NCBI GenBank assembly: GCA_900299145.1
Contig: OMIN01000149.1
Coordinates: 1 to 64,000, forward strand
DNA: 64,000 nt
Direction: 5' to 3'
DNA from: Betaproteobacteria bacterium
GTDB lineage: Bacteria > Pseudomonadota > Gammaproteobacteria > Burkholderiales > SG8-41
Shown here: positions 1-8,668 of the stretch, in pieces
Layout of the letters: each line of letters opens with the position of its first letter
Numbering within the stretch: position 1 is the first letter of the stretch
The notes under the pieces: model-generated
The model's database searches: none
What the model was told of the DNA's origin: nothing
The model's input: the letters and a program-made list of their open reading frames with translations, nothing else
Made by a program: the position numbers and the translations under genes

Positions 1-311
1 AATTCGCCAATCGCGTAAAAGTCGTGCGCGACCCGGCGCGCGAAGCGAAGGGCAGGGCGTACGCTCGCGGGGCGGATGTGACGGTGACGCTGAAAAATGG
101 CCGTGTGCTTGGCAAGACCGTGGATTTCTATCTGGGCAGCGCGGCACGCCCCTTGAGCGATGCGCAAATGGCGGCCAAATTCCGGCGGCTGGCGGGTAAA
201 ACGCTGGCACCTGACAAGGTAGCCGAAGTTGAAAAAATCGTGGGCAGTCTTGAAAGTGCAGCTTCAGTGGCGGGGTTGGTCAGGGTTTTGCACAATGCAC
301 CCGGACGATAG
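1..311 (+). CDS. MmgE/PrpD family protein, C-terminal part (5' end outside window)
   Basis: The frame is open from the window edge and ends with TAG at 309-311; about 100 C-terminal residues are visible. The stretch VTVTLKNGRVLGKTVDFYLG followed by PLSDAQMAAKFRRLAG is characteristic of the C-terminal domain of MmgE/PrpD proteins (2-methylcitrate dehydratase, cis-aconitate decarboxylase and iminodisuccinate epimerase relatives). The substrate cannot be read from this fragment. The Bug gene 94 bases downstream is on the same strand, an arrangement often seen where a binding protein serves a carboxylate-degrading enzyme. The family call is fairly secure; the specific activity is unknown. Confidence 0.8.
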   Translation, partial: FANRVKVVRDPAREAKGRAYARGADVTVTLKNGRVLGKTVDFYLGSAARPLSDAQMAAKFRRLAGKTLAPDKVAEVEKIVGSLESAASVAGLVRVLHNAPGR

Positions 312-341
312 TCGAGTGCAAATTTGTGAGCCTGTAATATC

Positions 342-360
342 GTAAGTATCTGTTTTTATT
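342..360 (+). repeat. Dispersed 19-bp repeat, copy 1
   Basis: Reads GTAAGTATCTGTTTTTATT, the consensus form, followed by the AT-rich tail ACATTATTTTT. It lies 45 bases upstream of the Bug start at 406, in the same orientation as that gene. Confidence 0.9.
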
Positions 361-405
361 ACATTATTTTTCACCGGTCTGTAGCGTGAGGAGAGGTATG
401 GAATC

Positions 406-1371
406 ATGACGGTGTCGCGTGTATTCGCCGCGCTGCTGTTGATCACATTGCAGGTGTGGCAGGGTGTGTTTGCGCAAGGTTACCCGGCAAAGCCCATCCG
501 TATCGTTGTGCCATTTTCGCCGGGTGGCGGGTCTGATTTCACAGCGCGCATCGTGGCACAAAAGCTCACACCCGCGCTCGGCCAAAACGTGGTGGTGGAG
601 AATCGTCCTGGAGCAGGCGGCAATATCGGCATCAAGGCGGTCGCTGGTTCGCCGCCTGACGGCTACACACTGCTGGTGATGTCGAGCAACTTCACCATCA
701 ACCCCAGCATCTACTCCAACGCTGGCTACGATCCGGTGAAGGACTTCGAGCCGATGGCGGCGCTGACGTCTTACATGCTGTATCTGGTGTGTCATCCTTC
801 GCTGCCGGTGCGTTCGGTGAAGGCGCTGATCGCGCTGGTAAAGGCCCAGCCCGGCAAGCTCACGTATGCATCAGGCGGCATTGCCACGGCGTCGCATTTT
901 GCCGGGGAGATGTTCAATTCGGCGGCGGGCGTGCGTATCACGCATGTGCCGTACAAGGGAGTAGCACCGGGCATTTACGACACGCTGGGCGGGCAGGTCG
1001 CCATCATGTTCGGCGTGCCGGAAGTGGTGCCGCACATTAAGACCGGCAAATTGATGCCACTGGGCGTGACCGGTGCCAAGCGCAGCACGGTATTGCCGAA
1101 CGAACCAACCATCGCCGAAGCCGGTTTGCCCGGTTTTGAAGTCACGTCATGGCACGCGATGTTCGCGCCGGCTGGTACGCCCACAGCGATTGTTCAGCGT
1201 GTTAACGCCGAAGTGCGCAAAGGCCTGATGCAAACCGACGTGGCGGAGTCGTTGAGTCCCAAGGGACTCGATTTGAGCGCGGGCACGGCGCAGGAGTTGG
1301 CAGCGCAGGTCAAAAGCACCACGGTGCGCTGGAGCAGGTTGATCAAGGAGGCGGGAATCAGGGTGGAATAA
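406..1371 (+). CDS. Bug/TctC-family tricarboxylate-binding protein
   Basis: 321 residues, the usual Bug length. An N-terminal signal peptide (hydrophobic core about residues 5-20, cleavage near FAQG) leads into YPAKPIRIVVPFSPGGGSD, the family hallmark: the PGG loop contacts the ligand carboxylate. Later landmarks are VVENRPGAGGNIG and HVPYKG. It should be periplasmic, binding a carboxylic acid for a tripartite (TctABC-like) transporter or a signalling system, but no tctA or tctB is nearby. A GAGGAG ribosome site lies 10-17 bases before the ATG. It follows the MmgE/PrpD gene and converges on the CoA-transferase gene. The ligand is not predictable. Confidence 0.9.
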   Translation: MTVSRVFAALLLITLQVWQGVFAQGYPAKPIRIVVPFSPGGGSDFTARIVAQKLTPALGQNVVVENRPGAGGNIGIKAVAGSPPDGYTLLVMSSNFTINPSIYSNAGYDPVKDFEPMAALTSYMLYLVCHPSLPVRSVKALIALVKAQPGKLTYASGGIATASHFAGEMFNSAAGVRITHVPYKGVAPGIYDTLGGQVAIMFGVPEVVPHIKTGKLMPLGVTGAKRSTVLPNEPTIAEAGLPGFEVTSWHAMFAPAGTPTAIVQRVNAEVRKGLMQTDVAESLSPKGLDLSAGTAQELAAQVKSTTVRWSRLIKEAGIRVE

Positions 1372-1393
1372 AACGCCTTTCACCCGCAGAAAT

Positions 1394-2623
1394 TTATTGG
1401 GGCCGGGGCAGGGCTTCAACCACGCCTGTTGTGTGCAACTCTCGAATTTGGGATTCATCGAATCCGATTCGCCGAAGAATCTCATCAGTGTGCTGACCCA
1501 CGCGCGGTGGCGGTGAGTGGATGTGCGCTCCGGTCTTCGACAACTGATACGGCGCCTTGGGCACGCACACCGCGTAGCCGAGTTCGGTGTCAAACGGGAA
1601 GCGATGCATCAGCCCGCGATGCACGATTTGCGGATTTTCCATGGCCTGATGCAGGTCACGCACGGCCATCGCCGCGACACCGGCGTCGGAGACAATTTCT
1701 TCCCACTCCAGCGCGGTTTTCTGCTGCAGCGTTCTCTCGATCTCGACGCATAGGGCGGGATAATTTTGCGCGACCACGTCGGGTGTGCAAAAGCGTGGGT
1801 CTTGCGGAATATCCAGGCGGCCGATGGCGCGCCAGAATCTTGCACGGCGCGATTCCGTCGTCGCCGCCACCGACAATAGGCCTTCCCTGCACTTGAAAAT
1901 ATTCGAGATGTAACGGCCGTCGCCGTTGCCGCGCAGCCCTTTGTAATTGCCGGTAGTGGCGGCTTCGCAGAGGTCCGCGCCGGCCATGGTCATGGCGGTA
2001 TCGAGCATGGCGCAGTCGATGTACTGGCCTTCGCCGGTGACTGCGCGGTAGTAAAGTGCCGAGACAATACCAAGTGCCGCCGCGTAGCCGGTGGCGTAGT
2101 CAGCCATTAGAAAGCCGACTTTCATCGGGCCTGTTTCGCGTGTGCCCGACAGACTCATCAATCCGCTCGCTGCCTGCACTGCACCATCGATGGCTGCGCG
2201 TCGCGCGTTGGGGCCGGTCTGGCCATAGCCCGTGAGCGAGCAGTAAATCAGCCTGGGGTTAACCTTCTTCAGATCGTTATAGGTCAGGCCGAATTTCGCC
2301 ATGCCGCCGGTGACGAGATTTTCCACCACCACGTCAGAGTCAGCCGCGAGCCGGCGGAAAATTTCCTGCCCTTTTGCCATACTGAGATCGAGCTGCATGG
2401 ATTTTTTGTTCGCCGCCTGCGCCATGAAGCTGTGGCTCATCGCGTGCTTGTGCAGCCCCGCACCCGCGCCTGCGACTAGCCGCATACTGTCGATTTCCTT
2501 CGGGTTGTCGACGGTGATGACTTCGGCACCGTGCATCGCTAACTGATACGTGGCAAAGGGCGCGGCGATCTGGCGCGCCACCGCGAGTACTTTGATGCCC
2601 TCGAAGAGATTCTTATGGTCCAT
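1394..2623 (-). CDS. CaiB/BaiF family (class III) CoA-transferase
   Basis: 409 residues, full length for family III CoA-transferases, which move CoA between carboxylic acids. The N-terminus (FEGIKVLAVARQIAAPFATY) and the segment CSLTGYGQTGPNARRAAID followed by AVQAASGLMSLSG match the family; the Asp in RAAIDGAVQ is at the place of the catalytic aspartate that forms the aspartyl-CoA intermediate. It is the last gene of the minus-strand acyl-CoA operon. Upstream of the ATG there is no convincing Shine-Dalgarno; instead a copy of the dispersed repeat sits 31 bases before it. The donor and acceptor acids are unknown. Confidence 0.9.
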   Translation of the reverse strand: MDHKNLFEGIKVLAVARQIAAPFATYQLAMHGAEVITVDNPKEIDSMRLVAGAGAGLHKHAMSHSFMAQAANKKSMQLDLSMAKGQEIFRRLAADSDVVVENLVTGGMAKFGLTYNDLKKVNPRLIYCSLTGYGQTGPNARRAAIDGAVQAASGLMSLSGTRETGPMKVGFLMADYATGYAAALGIVSALYYRAVTGEGQYIDCAMLDTAMTMAGADLCEAATTGNYKGLRGNGDGRYISNIFKCREGLLSVAATTESRRARFWRAIGRLDIPQDPRFCTPDVVAQNYPALCVEIERTLQQKTALEWEEIVSDAGVAAMAVRDLHQAMENPQIVHRGLMHRFPFDTELGYAVCVPKAPYQLSKTGAHIHSPPPRVGQHTDEILRRIGFDESQIRELHTTGVVEALPRPQ

Positions 2624-2653
2624 TACTGGGGGGTGATCGAATTTAAATTGTTA

Positions 2654-2672
2654 TGTAAAAACAGGCACTTAG
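2654..2672 (-). repeat. Dispersed 19-bp repeat, copy 2
   Basis: On the minus strand reads CTAAGTGCCTGTTTTTACA, more diverged but with the invariant TAA and TGTTTT blocks. It lies between the SDR gene and the CoA-transferase gene, sense to both. Confidence 0.75.
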
Positions 2673-2683
2673 GAAATCAGCAC

Positions 2684-3463
2684 TCACGCAGCCACATACT
2701 TTAACCAGCGCCCGCCATCCACAATCAAATTTTCGCCGGTGACGTAACCGGCGAGGTCTGAGGCAAGATAGATCGCGGCGTTGGCGATTTCGCTTTTGCG
2801 GCCAAAGCGGCCGAGAGCGGTTTTTCTGGCCTCCAATTCTCCCCGGCCAGTTTCGATGTACATGCGGCGTACGCCTTCGGTGTCGCCGATGGGGCCGGGC
2901 GAAATGGTGTTTACGCGGATTTTGTCCGGCCCCCACTCCACCGCCAGCGTGCGTGACAGCGACAATATTCCGGCCTTGGCCGCCGCACAGTGCGCGGCGC
3001 CGGGCCAGCCGGTGATGCCCAGCATGGTGATGATGCTGATGATGGTGCCGCCGTGCGGCGATTGTTTGAGGTACGGATAGGCCGCGTGGCAGCCGTGAAA
3101 CGTGCCGTTGAGATCAATGTCGATCACGGTTTTCCAGCCACGCGGCGACAACTCGGCGGTGGGGCAGACAAAATTGCCTGCGGCATTGTTGATCAGTATG
3201 TCGAGTCCACCGAAGCGCTCAACCGTGCCTTGAATTGCCGCTTGCAGCTCGTCGTAATTTCGCACGTCAGCTCGCCACGCTGCAGCTTTACCGCCCTCGG
3301 CTGTGATGGCTTTGACCGCGGCTTCGATGCGGTCCTCGTTGCGGCCAACCAGCATTACCGACGCGCCGACGCGAGCGTAGTGGGTCGCGATTTCCAGACC
3401 GATGCCGCTGCCACCGCCGGTGATCAGCGCAGTGCGGCCCTTGAGCGTGTCGTCTGTAAACAT
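2684..3463 (-). CDS. SDR-family oxidoreductase, 2,4-dienoyl-CoA-reductase-like
   Basis: 259 residues with the Rossmann TGGGSGIG motif at residues 15-22 and NNAAG near 94. The usual catalytic YxxxK is absent: at residues 158-163 the sequence is HCAAAK. The same loss, with the SPGPI..TEG segment also present here, characterises the 2,4-dienoyl-CoA reductase branch (DECR), which uses other residues. The likely role is NADPH reduction of a dienoyl-CoA or related enoyl-CoA in beta-oxidation. Its ATG shares one base with the stop of the preceding acyl-CoA synthetase (TGATG), so the two are translationally coupled. Subfamily assignment is inference from motifs. Confidence 0.82.
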   Translation of the reverse strand: MFTDDTLKGRTALITGGGSGIGLEIATHYARVGASVMLVGRNEDRIEAAVKAITAEGGKAAAWRADVRNYDELQAAIQGTVERFGGLDILINNAAGNFVCPTAELSPRGWKTVIDIDLNGTFHGCHAAYPYLKQSPHGGTIISIITMLGITGWPGAAHCAAAKAGILSLSRTLAVEWGPDKIRVNTISPGPIGDTEGVRRMYIETGRGELEARKTALGRFGRKSEIANAAIYLASDLAGYVTGENLIVDGGRWLKYVAA

Positions 3464-5568
3464 CAGCGAATTTCCGTATGAGGTTTGTTATGCGCGGTTG
3501 TCACCAATGCGTCAATTGCGCAAAGGCCGCTGCCGCGCGGGCGCACGATGACCGGATTGATTTCAAATTCCAGCAACTCGGGGCAGGCGAGGAATTGGTT
3601 GCCAAAGAGTACCGCTGCTTGTGCAAGAGCATCCACGTCGGCAGCGGGTTGGCCGCGATAGCCTTGCAATAGCACCCACAACTTGAGCTTGCGCAGCGCG
3701 GCCAGCACTTCTGCTTCGGACACCGGCAACGCCAGATGCGTTACGTCGCGATAAAGTTCGACCGCCACACCACCGCTGCCGATGACGATGACCGGGCCGA
3801 AGTCGGTTTGACGCAGGCACGACAGTACCACCTCCACGCCATCCGTCACCATCTCCTGCACCAGTACGCCCATGTTGGGGTTGCCCAGTTGCGTGCGAAA
3901 GGCTGCGGCGTGTGCGTCAACTTCCTGCGCCGAGGGCACGCGCAGTTTGACCAGCCCCAGTTCACTCTTGTGAGCGGCCACGTCCGGTAATGCTTTGACG
4001 ACCAGCGGATAGTTCATGCCAGTGCATGCGATGGCGGCTTGATCGCCCGGTCCCAGCACGATCCATTTTGCCGGCGTGATGCCACTGTCCTCGCAATAAC
4101 GCATGGTTTCAGCCCAATCGCCTGGCGCAGCACGCACAGGTAATGGCTGGTGACCGACGGATTTCGGCAATTGCTGCATGCGCTGCCGTTGGTACAGCAG
4201 CGACAGCGCACTCATGGTGGCGGAGGGGTCCGCGCAGCACATGACGCCTGCCTCGCGCAGTGCGGAGGCGGTTTCCCGGGCCACCAGTTCGCCGGCAAAG
4301 CTGGCGATCATCGGCAGATCGCGCGCCACCGACTTGAACACTGCGGCGTTTTCTTCAAGCCCGCGGCGTCCGCTGCTGGCAAATTGCACCACGATTGCCT
4401 CCGTGCGCGGGTCGGCGTGCAGTGTGAGACACGTATCCCTGAACAGATTGGGGCTGCTGTTGATCTGGCCGGTGAGATCGACCGGGTTGGCCTTGCGTGC
4501 AAATTCCGGCAGGATGCCTTCCAGCTTTTCCGCGGTGTCCACGCTGAATTCCGCCATCGGCACGCCGAACTCGCTGCTGTGATCCGCCAACAGCGCGCCA
4601 GCACCGCCCGACGAACCCAGCACCGACACGCCGCCTTTGGCATCACCGCTGACACGTGGCGGCGCAAGAAATGTCAGCGCTTCAAGCGCGGCGAGCGCCT
4701 GCGCCAACGTGTCCACCGGGATCACGCCCGCCTGTTGCAGCACGTCTTGATACACCACGTGCGATGAAGCGATCTTGCCGGTGTGAGAGGCCGTCGCCTG
4801 CTGTCCGATAGCCGAGCGGCCGGCCTTGAGCGCGACGATTTGCACGCCCCATTCTCGTGCACGTTCGGCAATACTGAGAATGCGCCGGGCGTCGTTGAGT
4901 CCCTCGATATAAAGGGCGACGGCACGCACATCCGCTTGCTCTACTACCCAGGCCAGCGCGTCCAGCGCGTCGAGACAGGTTTCATTGCCGACACTGACGA
5001 TATAGGCGCAGCCCATGCCATTGTTTTGCAAATAGTTGCCCATCGCGCCAGCGAGAGCGCCGCTTTGGCTGATGACCGCAATGGGTGCATGCCGTATCGA
5101 CTCGAGGCTCAGTGCAGCCGAGCCGAACGACAGTATGGCCTTGTGTTGCACCGACCATACGCCCTGGCAGTTGGCACCCAGCACGGCGACGTTATGTTGC
5201 TTCGCAGCTGCAGCCAGGCGCCGTGCGTGTTCCTTGCCGCTTTCGATTTCTTCGAAGCCTGAGCTATAGACGATGGCATTCCGAATGCCCTTTGCAGCGC
5301 ATTCGATGATGATCTGCGGCACCGTGGGGGCTGGTGTAATGATCAACGCCACATCCGGTGTTTCGGGCAGTTGGTCAAGTGCGGCGTAGGCCTTGAGTCC
5401 TTCGATTTCCGTATGCCTGGTACTCACCGGATACACGCGCCCCGCGTAGCGGTGCTTTATCAGCACGCGCACCAGCGTGTTGCGCGAGCTGCCCCGCTGC
5501 GGGGATGCCCCGACAATGGCGACACTGGCCGGACGAAAGAAGTTATCGAAAGTGGCGAGGGTGGTCAT
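3463..5568 (-). CDS. ADP-forming acyl-CoA synthetase (acetate--CoA ligase family)
   Basis: 701 residues in the fused alpha-beta arrangement. An N-terminal CoA-binding Rossmann domain (PASVAIVGASPQRGS) is followed by a succinyl-CoA-ligase-like domain with SHTGKIASS near residue 260, whose His is the phosphorylated residue in this family, and a C-terminal ATP-grasp domain (YPLVVKALPDVAAHKSELGL) from about residue 490. It forms acyl-CoA from acid, CoA and ATP, releasing ADP. A paralogue lies at 13061-15226. It sits between the acyl-CoA dehydrogenase and SDR genes. A dispersed repeat abuts the ATG, leaving only nine bases and no visible ribosome site. The natural acid is unknown. Confidence 0.88.
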   Translation of the reverse strand: MTTLATFDNFFRPASVAIVGASPQRGSSRNTLVRVLIKHRYAGRVYPVSTRHTEIEGLKAYAALDQLPETPDVALIITPAPTVPQIIIECAAKGIRNAIVYSSGFEEIESGKEHARRLAAAAKQHNVAVLGANCQGVWSVQHKAILSFGSAALSLESIRHAPIAVISQSGALAGAMGNYLQNNGMGCAYIVSVGNETCLDALDALAWVVEQADVRAVALYIEGLNDARRILSIAERAREWGVQIVALKAGRSAIGQQATASHTGKIASSHVVYQDVLQQAGVIPVDTLAQALAALEALTFLAPPRVSGDAKGGVSVLGSSGGAGALLADHSSEFGVPMAEFSVDTAEKLEGILPEFARKANPVDLTGQINSSPNLFRDTCLTLHADPRTEAIVVQFASSGRRGLEENAAVFKSVARDLPMIASFAGELVARETASALREAGVMCCADPSATMSALSLLYQRQRMQQLPKSVGHQPLPVRAAPGDWAETMRYCEDSGITPAKWIVLGPGDQAAIACTGMNYPLVVKALPDVAAHKSELGLVKLRVPSAQEVDAHAAAFRTQLGNPNMGVLVQEMVTDGVEVVLSCLRQTDFGPVIVIGSGGVAVELYRDVTHLALPVSEAEVLAALRKLKLWVLLQGYRGQPAADVDALAQAAVLFGNQFLACPELLEFEINPVIVRPRGSGLCAIDALVTTAHNKPHTEIR

Positions 5569-5577
5569 AAAATAGTG

Positions 5578-5596
5578 AATTAAAACAGATGCTTAT
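5578..5596 (-). repeat. Dispersed 19-bp repeat, copy 3
   Basis: Minus strand ATAAGCATCTGTTTTAATT with tail CACTATTTT running directly into the ATG of the acyl-CoA synthetase at 5568. This copy has the four-T variant (TGTTTTAATT). Confidence 0.85.
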
Positions 5597-5641
5597 AGGA
5601 ACAATTTGTGTGGCCGATTTTCGTGCTTGCACGTTCATGCC

Positions 5642-6841
5642 TCACTTGCGCACATCCCGCAGCCCCGTTTTGCCGTGATGACGATCCGCGATTTTGTAGC
5701 CGAGGGCATCTTCGGCAATCAGAATTTTTTGCACATTGGCTGATCCTTCGCCGGTGAAAAACAGATCCGCGTAAGACTTCAGCCACGACACACGGTACTC
5801 TCGCGCCATGCCGTAGCCGCCGAATATCTGCTGGGCTTTGTCGGCGCACAGTTTCGCCGTTTGCGAGGCGTGAAATTTGGCGATGGCCGCGATGCGGTTG
5901 GACGGCAAATTCTGATCCATGGCCTGCGCGGCGTTATAGAGCAGCGCGCGGCTGGCCTCGATCTGAGTGGCCATTTCGGCAATGTCCGACTGGATCATCT
6001 GAAAGCGCCCGATGGGCTGGCCATGCAGTGTGCGCTCGTTGGCGTAGCGCACGGCGTCCTCGAAGCACGCCCGTGCGACGCCCAGTGCCTTGCCGCCAAC
6101 GGTGACGCGCCCCGGTTGAAGGGCGCGCATCACGATCTTGAAGCCATCGCCCTCGGCGCCGAGGCGGTTTTCGACGGGCACCACGAAATCGTCGAGGTAA
6201 ACGACGTTCGTTCGCAACGCATTGGACAGCCCCAGCATGTCGATCGGCTGCGCCTTCCAGCCCGGATATTTTTTTGGCTCGACGATGAACGCGGTGACGC
6301 CTTTCGCGCCGGCATCGCGGTCGGTCTTGGCGAGCAGCACGCCGACGTCCGTTTCATTGGCGATGGAGGCGAACATTTTTTGCCCGCTGATGCGGTAGAC
6401 ATCGCCTTCGTGCCGCGCGAATGTTTTCATTGCGCCCGCCGCATCCGAGCCGCCACCCGATTCGGTGAGCGACATCATGCCAATGGTTTCGCCCGCGATG
6501 AGTCTGGGCACGTATTTTTGAATCTGCTCCGGCGTGCCGCCGACGTAAATGCAGGTGGGACAGGTCGAACCCTGCTGGTTGTTGCAGGCGCTGAATCGCA
6601 CGTCGTTCCTGGCCATTTCCTCCTGAATGATGGTCGCGGCAAGATAACCAAGGTTGGTGCCGCCCACTGACTCGGGAAACACCGCACCATAGAGGCCCGC
6701 TTCGCCTGCCTTGCGGATCAGCGCACGTGGAAACTCGCTGCGTTTTTCAAAACCGTCCATCACCGGAACCACTTCGCGTTGCATGAAATGATTCACCATG
6801 TCACGCACGGCTTCGATGTCAGCGGAAATGGCGGGATTCAT
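5642..6841 (-). CDS. Acyl-CoA dehydrogenase
   Basis: 399 residues. A longer open frame extends upstream to 7015, but MNPAISADIE at 6841 is chosen because a strong AGGAGAA site precedes it and the extension would overlap the hydratase gene. Family landmarks include YGAVFPESVGGTNLGYLA, MSLTESGGGSDAAG, ISGQKMFASIA and a C-terminal QIFGGYGMAREY, which cover the FAD and substrate pockets. It would oxidise an acyl-CoA to the enoyl-CoA, passing electrons to ETF. It is in the minus-strand operon between enoyl-CoA hydratase and acyl-CoA synthetase. Chain-length specificity is not deducible. Confidence 0.92.
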   Translation of the reverse strand: MNPAISADIEAVRDMVNHFMQREVVPVMDGFEKRSEFPRALIRKAGEAGLYGAVFPESVGGTNLGYLAATIIQEEMARNDVRFSACNNQQGSTCPTCIYVGGTPEQIQKYVPRLIAGETIGMMSLTESGGGSDAAGAMKTFARHEGDVYRISGQKMFASIANETDVGVLLAKTDRDAGAKGVTAFIVEPKKYPGWKAQPIDMLGLSNALRTNVVYLDDFVVPVENRLGAEGDGFKIVMRALQPGRVTVGGKALGVARACFEDAVRYANERTLHGQPIGRFQMIQSDIAEMATQIEASRALLYNAAQAMDQNLPSNRIAAIAKFHASQTAKLCADKAQQIFGGYGMAREYRVSWLKSYADLFFTGEGSANVQKILIAEDALGYKIADRHHGKTGLRDVRK

Positions 6842-6872
6842 AGAGCTTCTCCTGTACGTGGCGTTTCGTGTG

Positions 6873-7682
6873 CTACTTTGGCGAAGTTTGTGACTGGCCT
6901 GCGGCGCCCGCGAAATCCGCCTTGCGGCTTTCCAGCGCGGCGTCCAGCCCCTCGCGAAACTCGGGGTTGGACATGGCGAGTGCCTGGCCCAACCCTTCGA
7001 ATGCAAGCATGTCATTGAGCGAGGTCTCGAAACTGCGTGCCATCAGATTCTTGGCCAGCCCCATCACCTCGGCTGGGCCGTTGGCGAGTCTTTCCGCTTC
7101 GGCCATGCCTGCGGCTTCCACCTCGGCGTCGGGCACAACCCTGGCGGCGATGCCGTATTCCAGCATTTCTTTTGCGGAGAGCGTGCCGCCACTGAACAGA
7201 AAATTCTTGGCGCGTGCCATGCCGATCAGGCGCGGCAGGTGATACATCACGCCGACGTCAGGCACCACGCCGAGCCGGAAAAAGCCTGACATCAGCTTCG
7301 CGCTCTCGCCGGCAATCAATACATCGCCTGTCAGCGCCAGCCCCATGCCGCCGCCCACGGCCGCACCGCGCATGCCGATGACCACGGGCTTGTCGAGCGT
7401 GATCAACGGCACCAGCCAGCGGCTGGCATTGCGAAAGCGCCGGTGCACGGGCCACGGGTCGCAGGCGGTCTTCAGCAACTTCAAATCGCCGCCTGAGCAG
7501 AAGGTGGGGCCATCGGCTGTGAGAAACACCGCGCGCACCGAGCGCTCACGCTCCGCAAGTTCCACCGCTTCCGCCAGTTGTGCGCGTAATTCGGTGGTCA
7601 GCGAATTGCGATTTGCCGGGCTGGTCAGGCGTACGGTCAGCACCGCACCTTGCTGCGATGTGGTAACCAATTGATTTTGCAT
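6873..7682 (-). CDS. Enoyl-CoA hydratase/isomerase family protein
   Basis: 269 residues in the crotonase fold. The start at 7682 (MQNQLVTTSQQ) is preferred over an upstream in-frame start that would lie inside the Bug gene. Oxyanion-hole segments are TFCSGGDLKLLK near residue 60 and GAAVGGGMGLALTGD near 100; the segment PDVGVMYHLPRLIG follows. The role is probably hydration or isomerisation of the enoyl-CoA made by the neighbouring dehydrogenase. It lies 11 bases after the Bug gene in the same operon. It ends AAGQSQTSPK, an uninformative tail. Confidence 0.88.
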   Translation of the reverse strand: MQNQLVTTSQQGAVLTVRLTSPANRNSLTTELRAQLAEAVELAERERSVRAVFLTADGPTFCSGGDLKLLKTACDPWPVHRRFRNASRWLVPLITLDKPVVIGMRGAAVGGGMGLALTGDVLIAGESAKLMSGFFRLGVVPDVGVMYHLPRLIGMARAKNFLFSGGTLSAKEMLEYGIAARVVPDAEVEAAGMAEAERLANGPAEVMGLAKNLMARSFETSLNDMLAFEGLGQALAMSNPEFREGLDAALESRKADFAGAAGQSQTSPK

Positions 7683-7693
7683 GCTTTTTCTCG

Positions 7694-8668
7694 CTATTGC
7701 AGAGGGATGTTTGCGGCCTTGATGACTTTGGCCCACTTGCTGACTTCCGTAGCAACGAGCGCGGCCAGTTCCTCGGGCCGGCTGGATGCTGTTTGCAGGC
7801 CCTGCTTGTCGAAGACATCACGCGCGTCGTTGTGCCGGAGGCCCTTCGCGACTTCTTCCGCGAGACGGCGTGTGATGTCAGCGGGCGTGCCGGCGGCGGC
7901 GAACATCGCGTTCCAAGAGGTCACCTCGTATCCTGGGACGGTTTCCGCGATGGTTGGCGCCTGTGGGAAGTCAGGAAAACGCTTTGCGCCCGTAACGCCC
8001 AGCAGCAGCACCTTCTTTGCTTGTATCAGCGGCACGGCAGTGGTGCTGCCGAAGGCCAGCGCCACCTCGCCAGATAGCAGCGCAGGCGTTTGCTGCCCGC
8101 TGCCCTTGAAGGCGATGTGCGTCATCTTTGTACCGGTCATGTAGGCAAACAGCTCGCCAGAAATATGCGTGGTGGTGCCCGTGCCGGCTGAGGAGTAATT
8201 GATGTGGCCGGGGTTGGCTTTGGCAAGCGCGATCAGGTCCTTCACCGAGCGCACCGGCAGCGATGGGTGGCACACCAAAAACAGCATGTAGGTGCTCAAG
8301 CCGGATACCGGCGCGAAGTCCTTGATGGCGTCGTAGGGTGTGCGTTTGAACAGGCTCGGATTGACGGCGAATGAGCTGGGCGTCACCAGCAACGTGTGGC
8401 CGTCAGGGGGTGACTTGGCCACCTGTTCCGCGGCGATGTTGCCACCCGCACCCGAGCGGTTCTCGACAACTGTTGGCTGACCGAACGCGGCATGAAGCTT
8501 TGCTGCGACGATACGGGCCACGAGGTCGGTGGAACCACCGGCGGCAAATCCCACCAGGATGCGAATGGGCTTTGCAGGATACGGTTGCGCTGTGACCGCC
8601 GTTGAATATGCAAGGCAGGCGCCTGCGACCGGTACCAGCACAAGCAGGTGTCGCATACGAAAGTTCAT
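7694..8668 (-). CDS. Bug/TctC-family tricarboxylate-binding protein
   Basis: 324 residues. A signal peptide (MNFRMRHLLVLVPVAGACLA, cleavage near VTAQ) leads into YPAKPIRILVGFAAGGSTD, with VVENRSGAGGNIA and HIAFKGSGQQ following. Its ATG overlaps the TGA of the IclR gene by four bases (ATGA), so regulator and binding protein are co-translated. The coupling to IclR and to acyl-CoA genes suggests that it captures the acid degraded by this operon. No membrane transporter subunit is nearby. Confidence 0.92.
   Translation of the reverse strand: MNFRMRHLLVLVPVAGACLAYSTAVTAQPYPAKPIRILVGFAAGGSTDLVARIVAAKLHAAFGQPTVVENRSGAGGNIAAEQVAKSPPDGHTLLVTPSSFAVNPSLFKRTPYDAIKDFAPVSGLSTYMLFLVCHPSLPVRSVKDLIALAKANPGHINYSSAGTGTTTHISGELFAYMTGTKMTHIAFKGSGQQTPALLSGEVALAFGSTTAVPLIQAKKVLLLGVTGAKRFPDFPQAPTIAETVPGYEVTSWNAMFAAAGTPADITRRLAEEVAKGLRHNDARDVFDKQGLQTASSRPEELAALVATEVSKWAKVIKAANIPLQ

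Noticed and set aside
342..360. The T-run of the dispersed repeat as a terminator
   Set aside because: No GC-rich stem precedes the T-run in any copy, and most copies lie just upstream of genes.
5642..7015. Longer acyl-CoA dehydrogenase starting at 7015
   Set aside because: The 58 extra residues are Arg/Ser-rich, overlap the hydratase gene, and a strong ribosome site precedes 6841.
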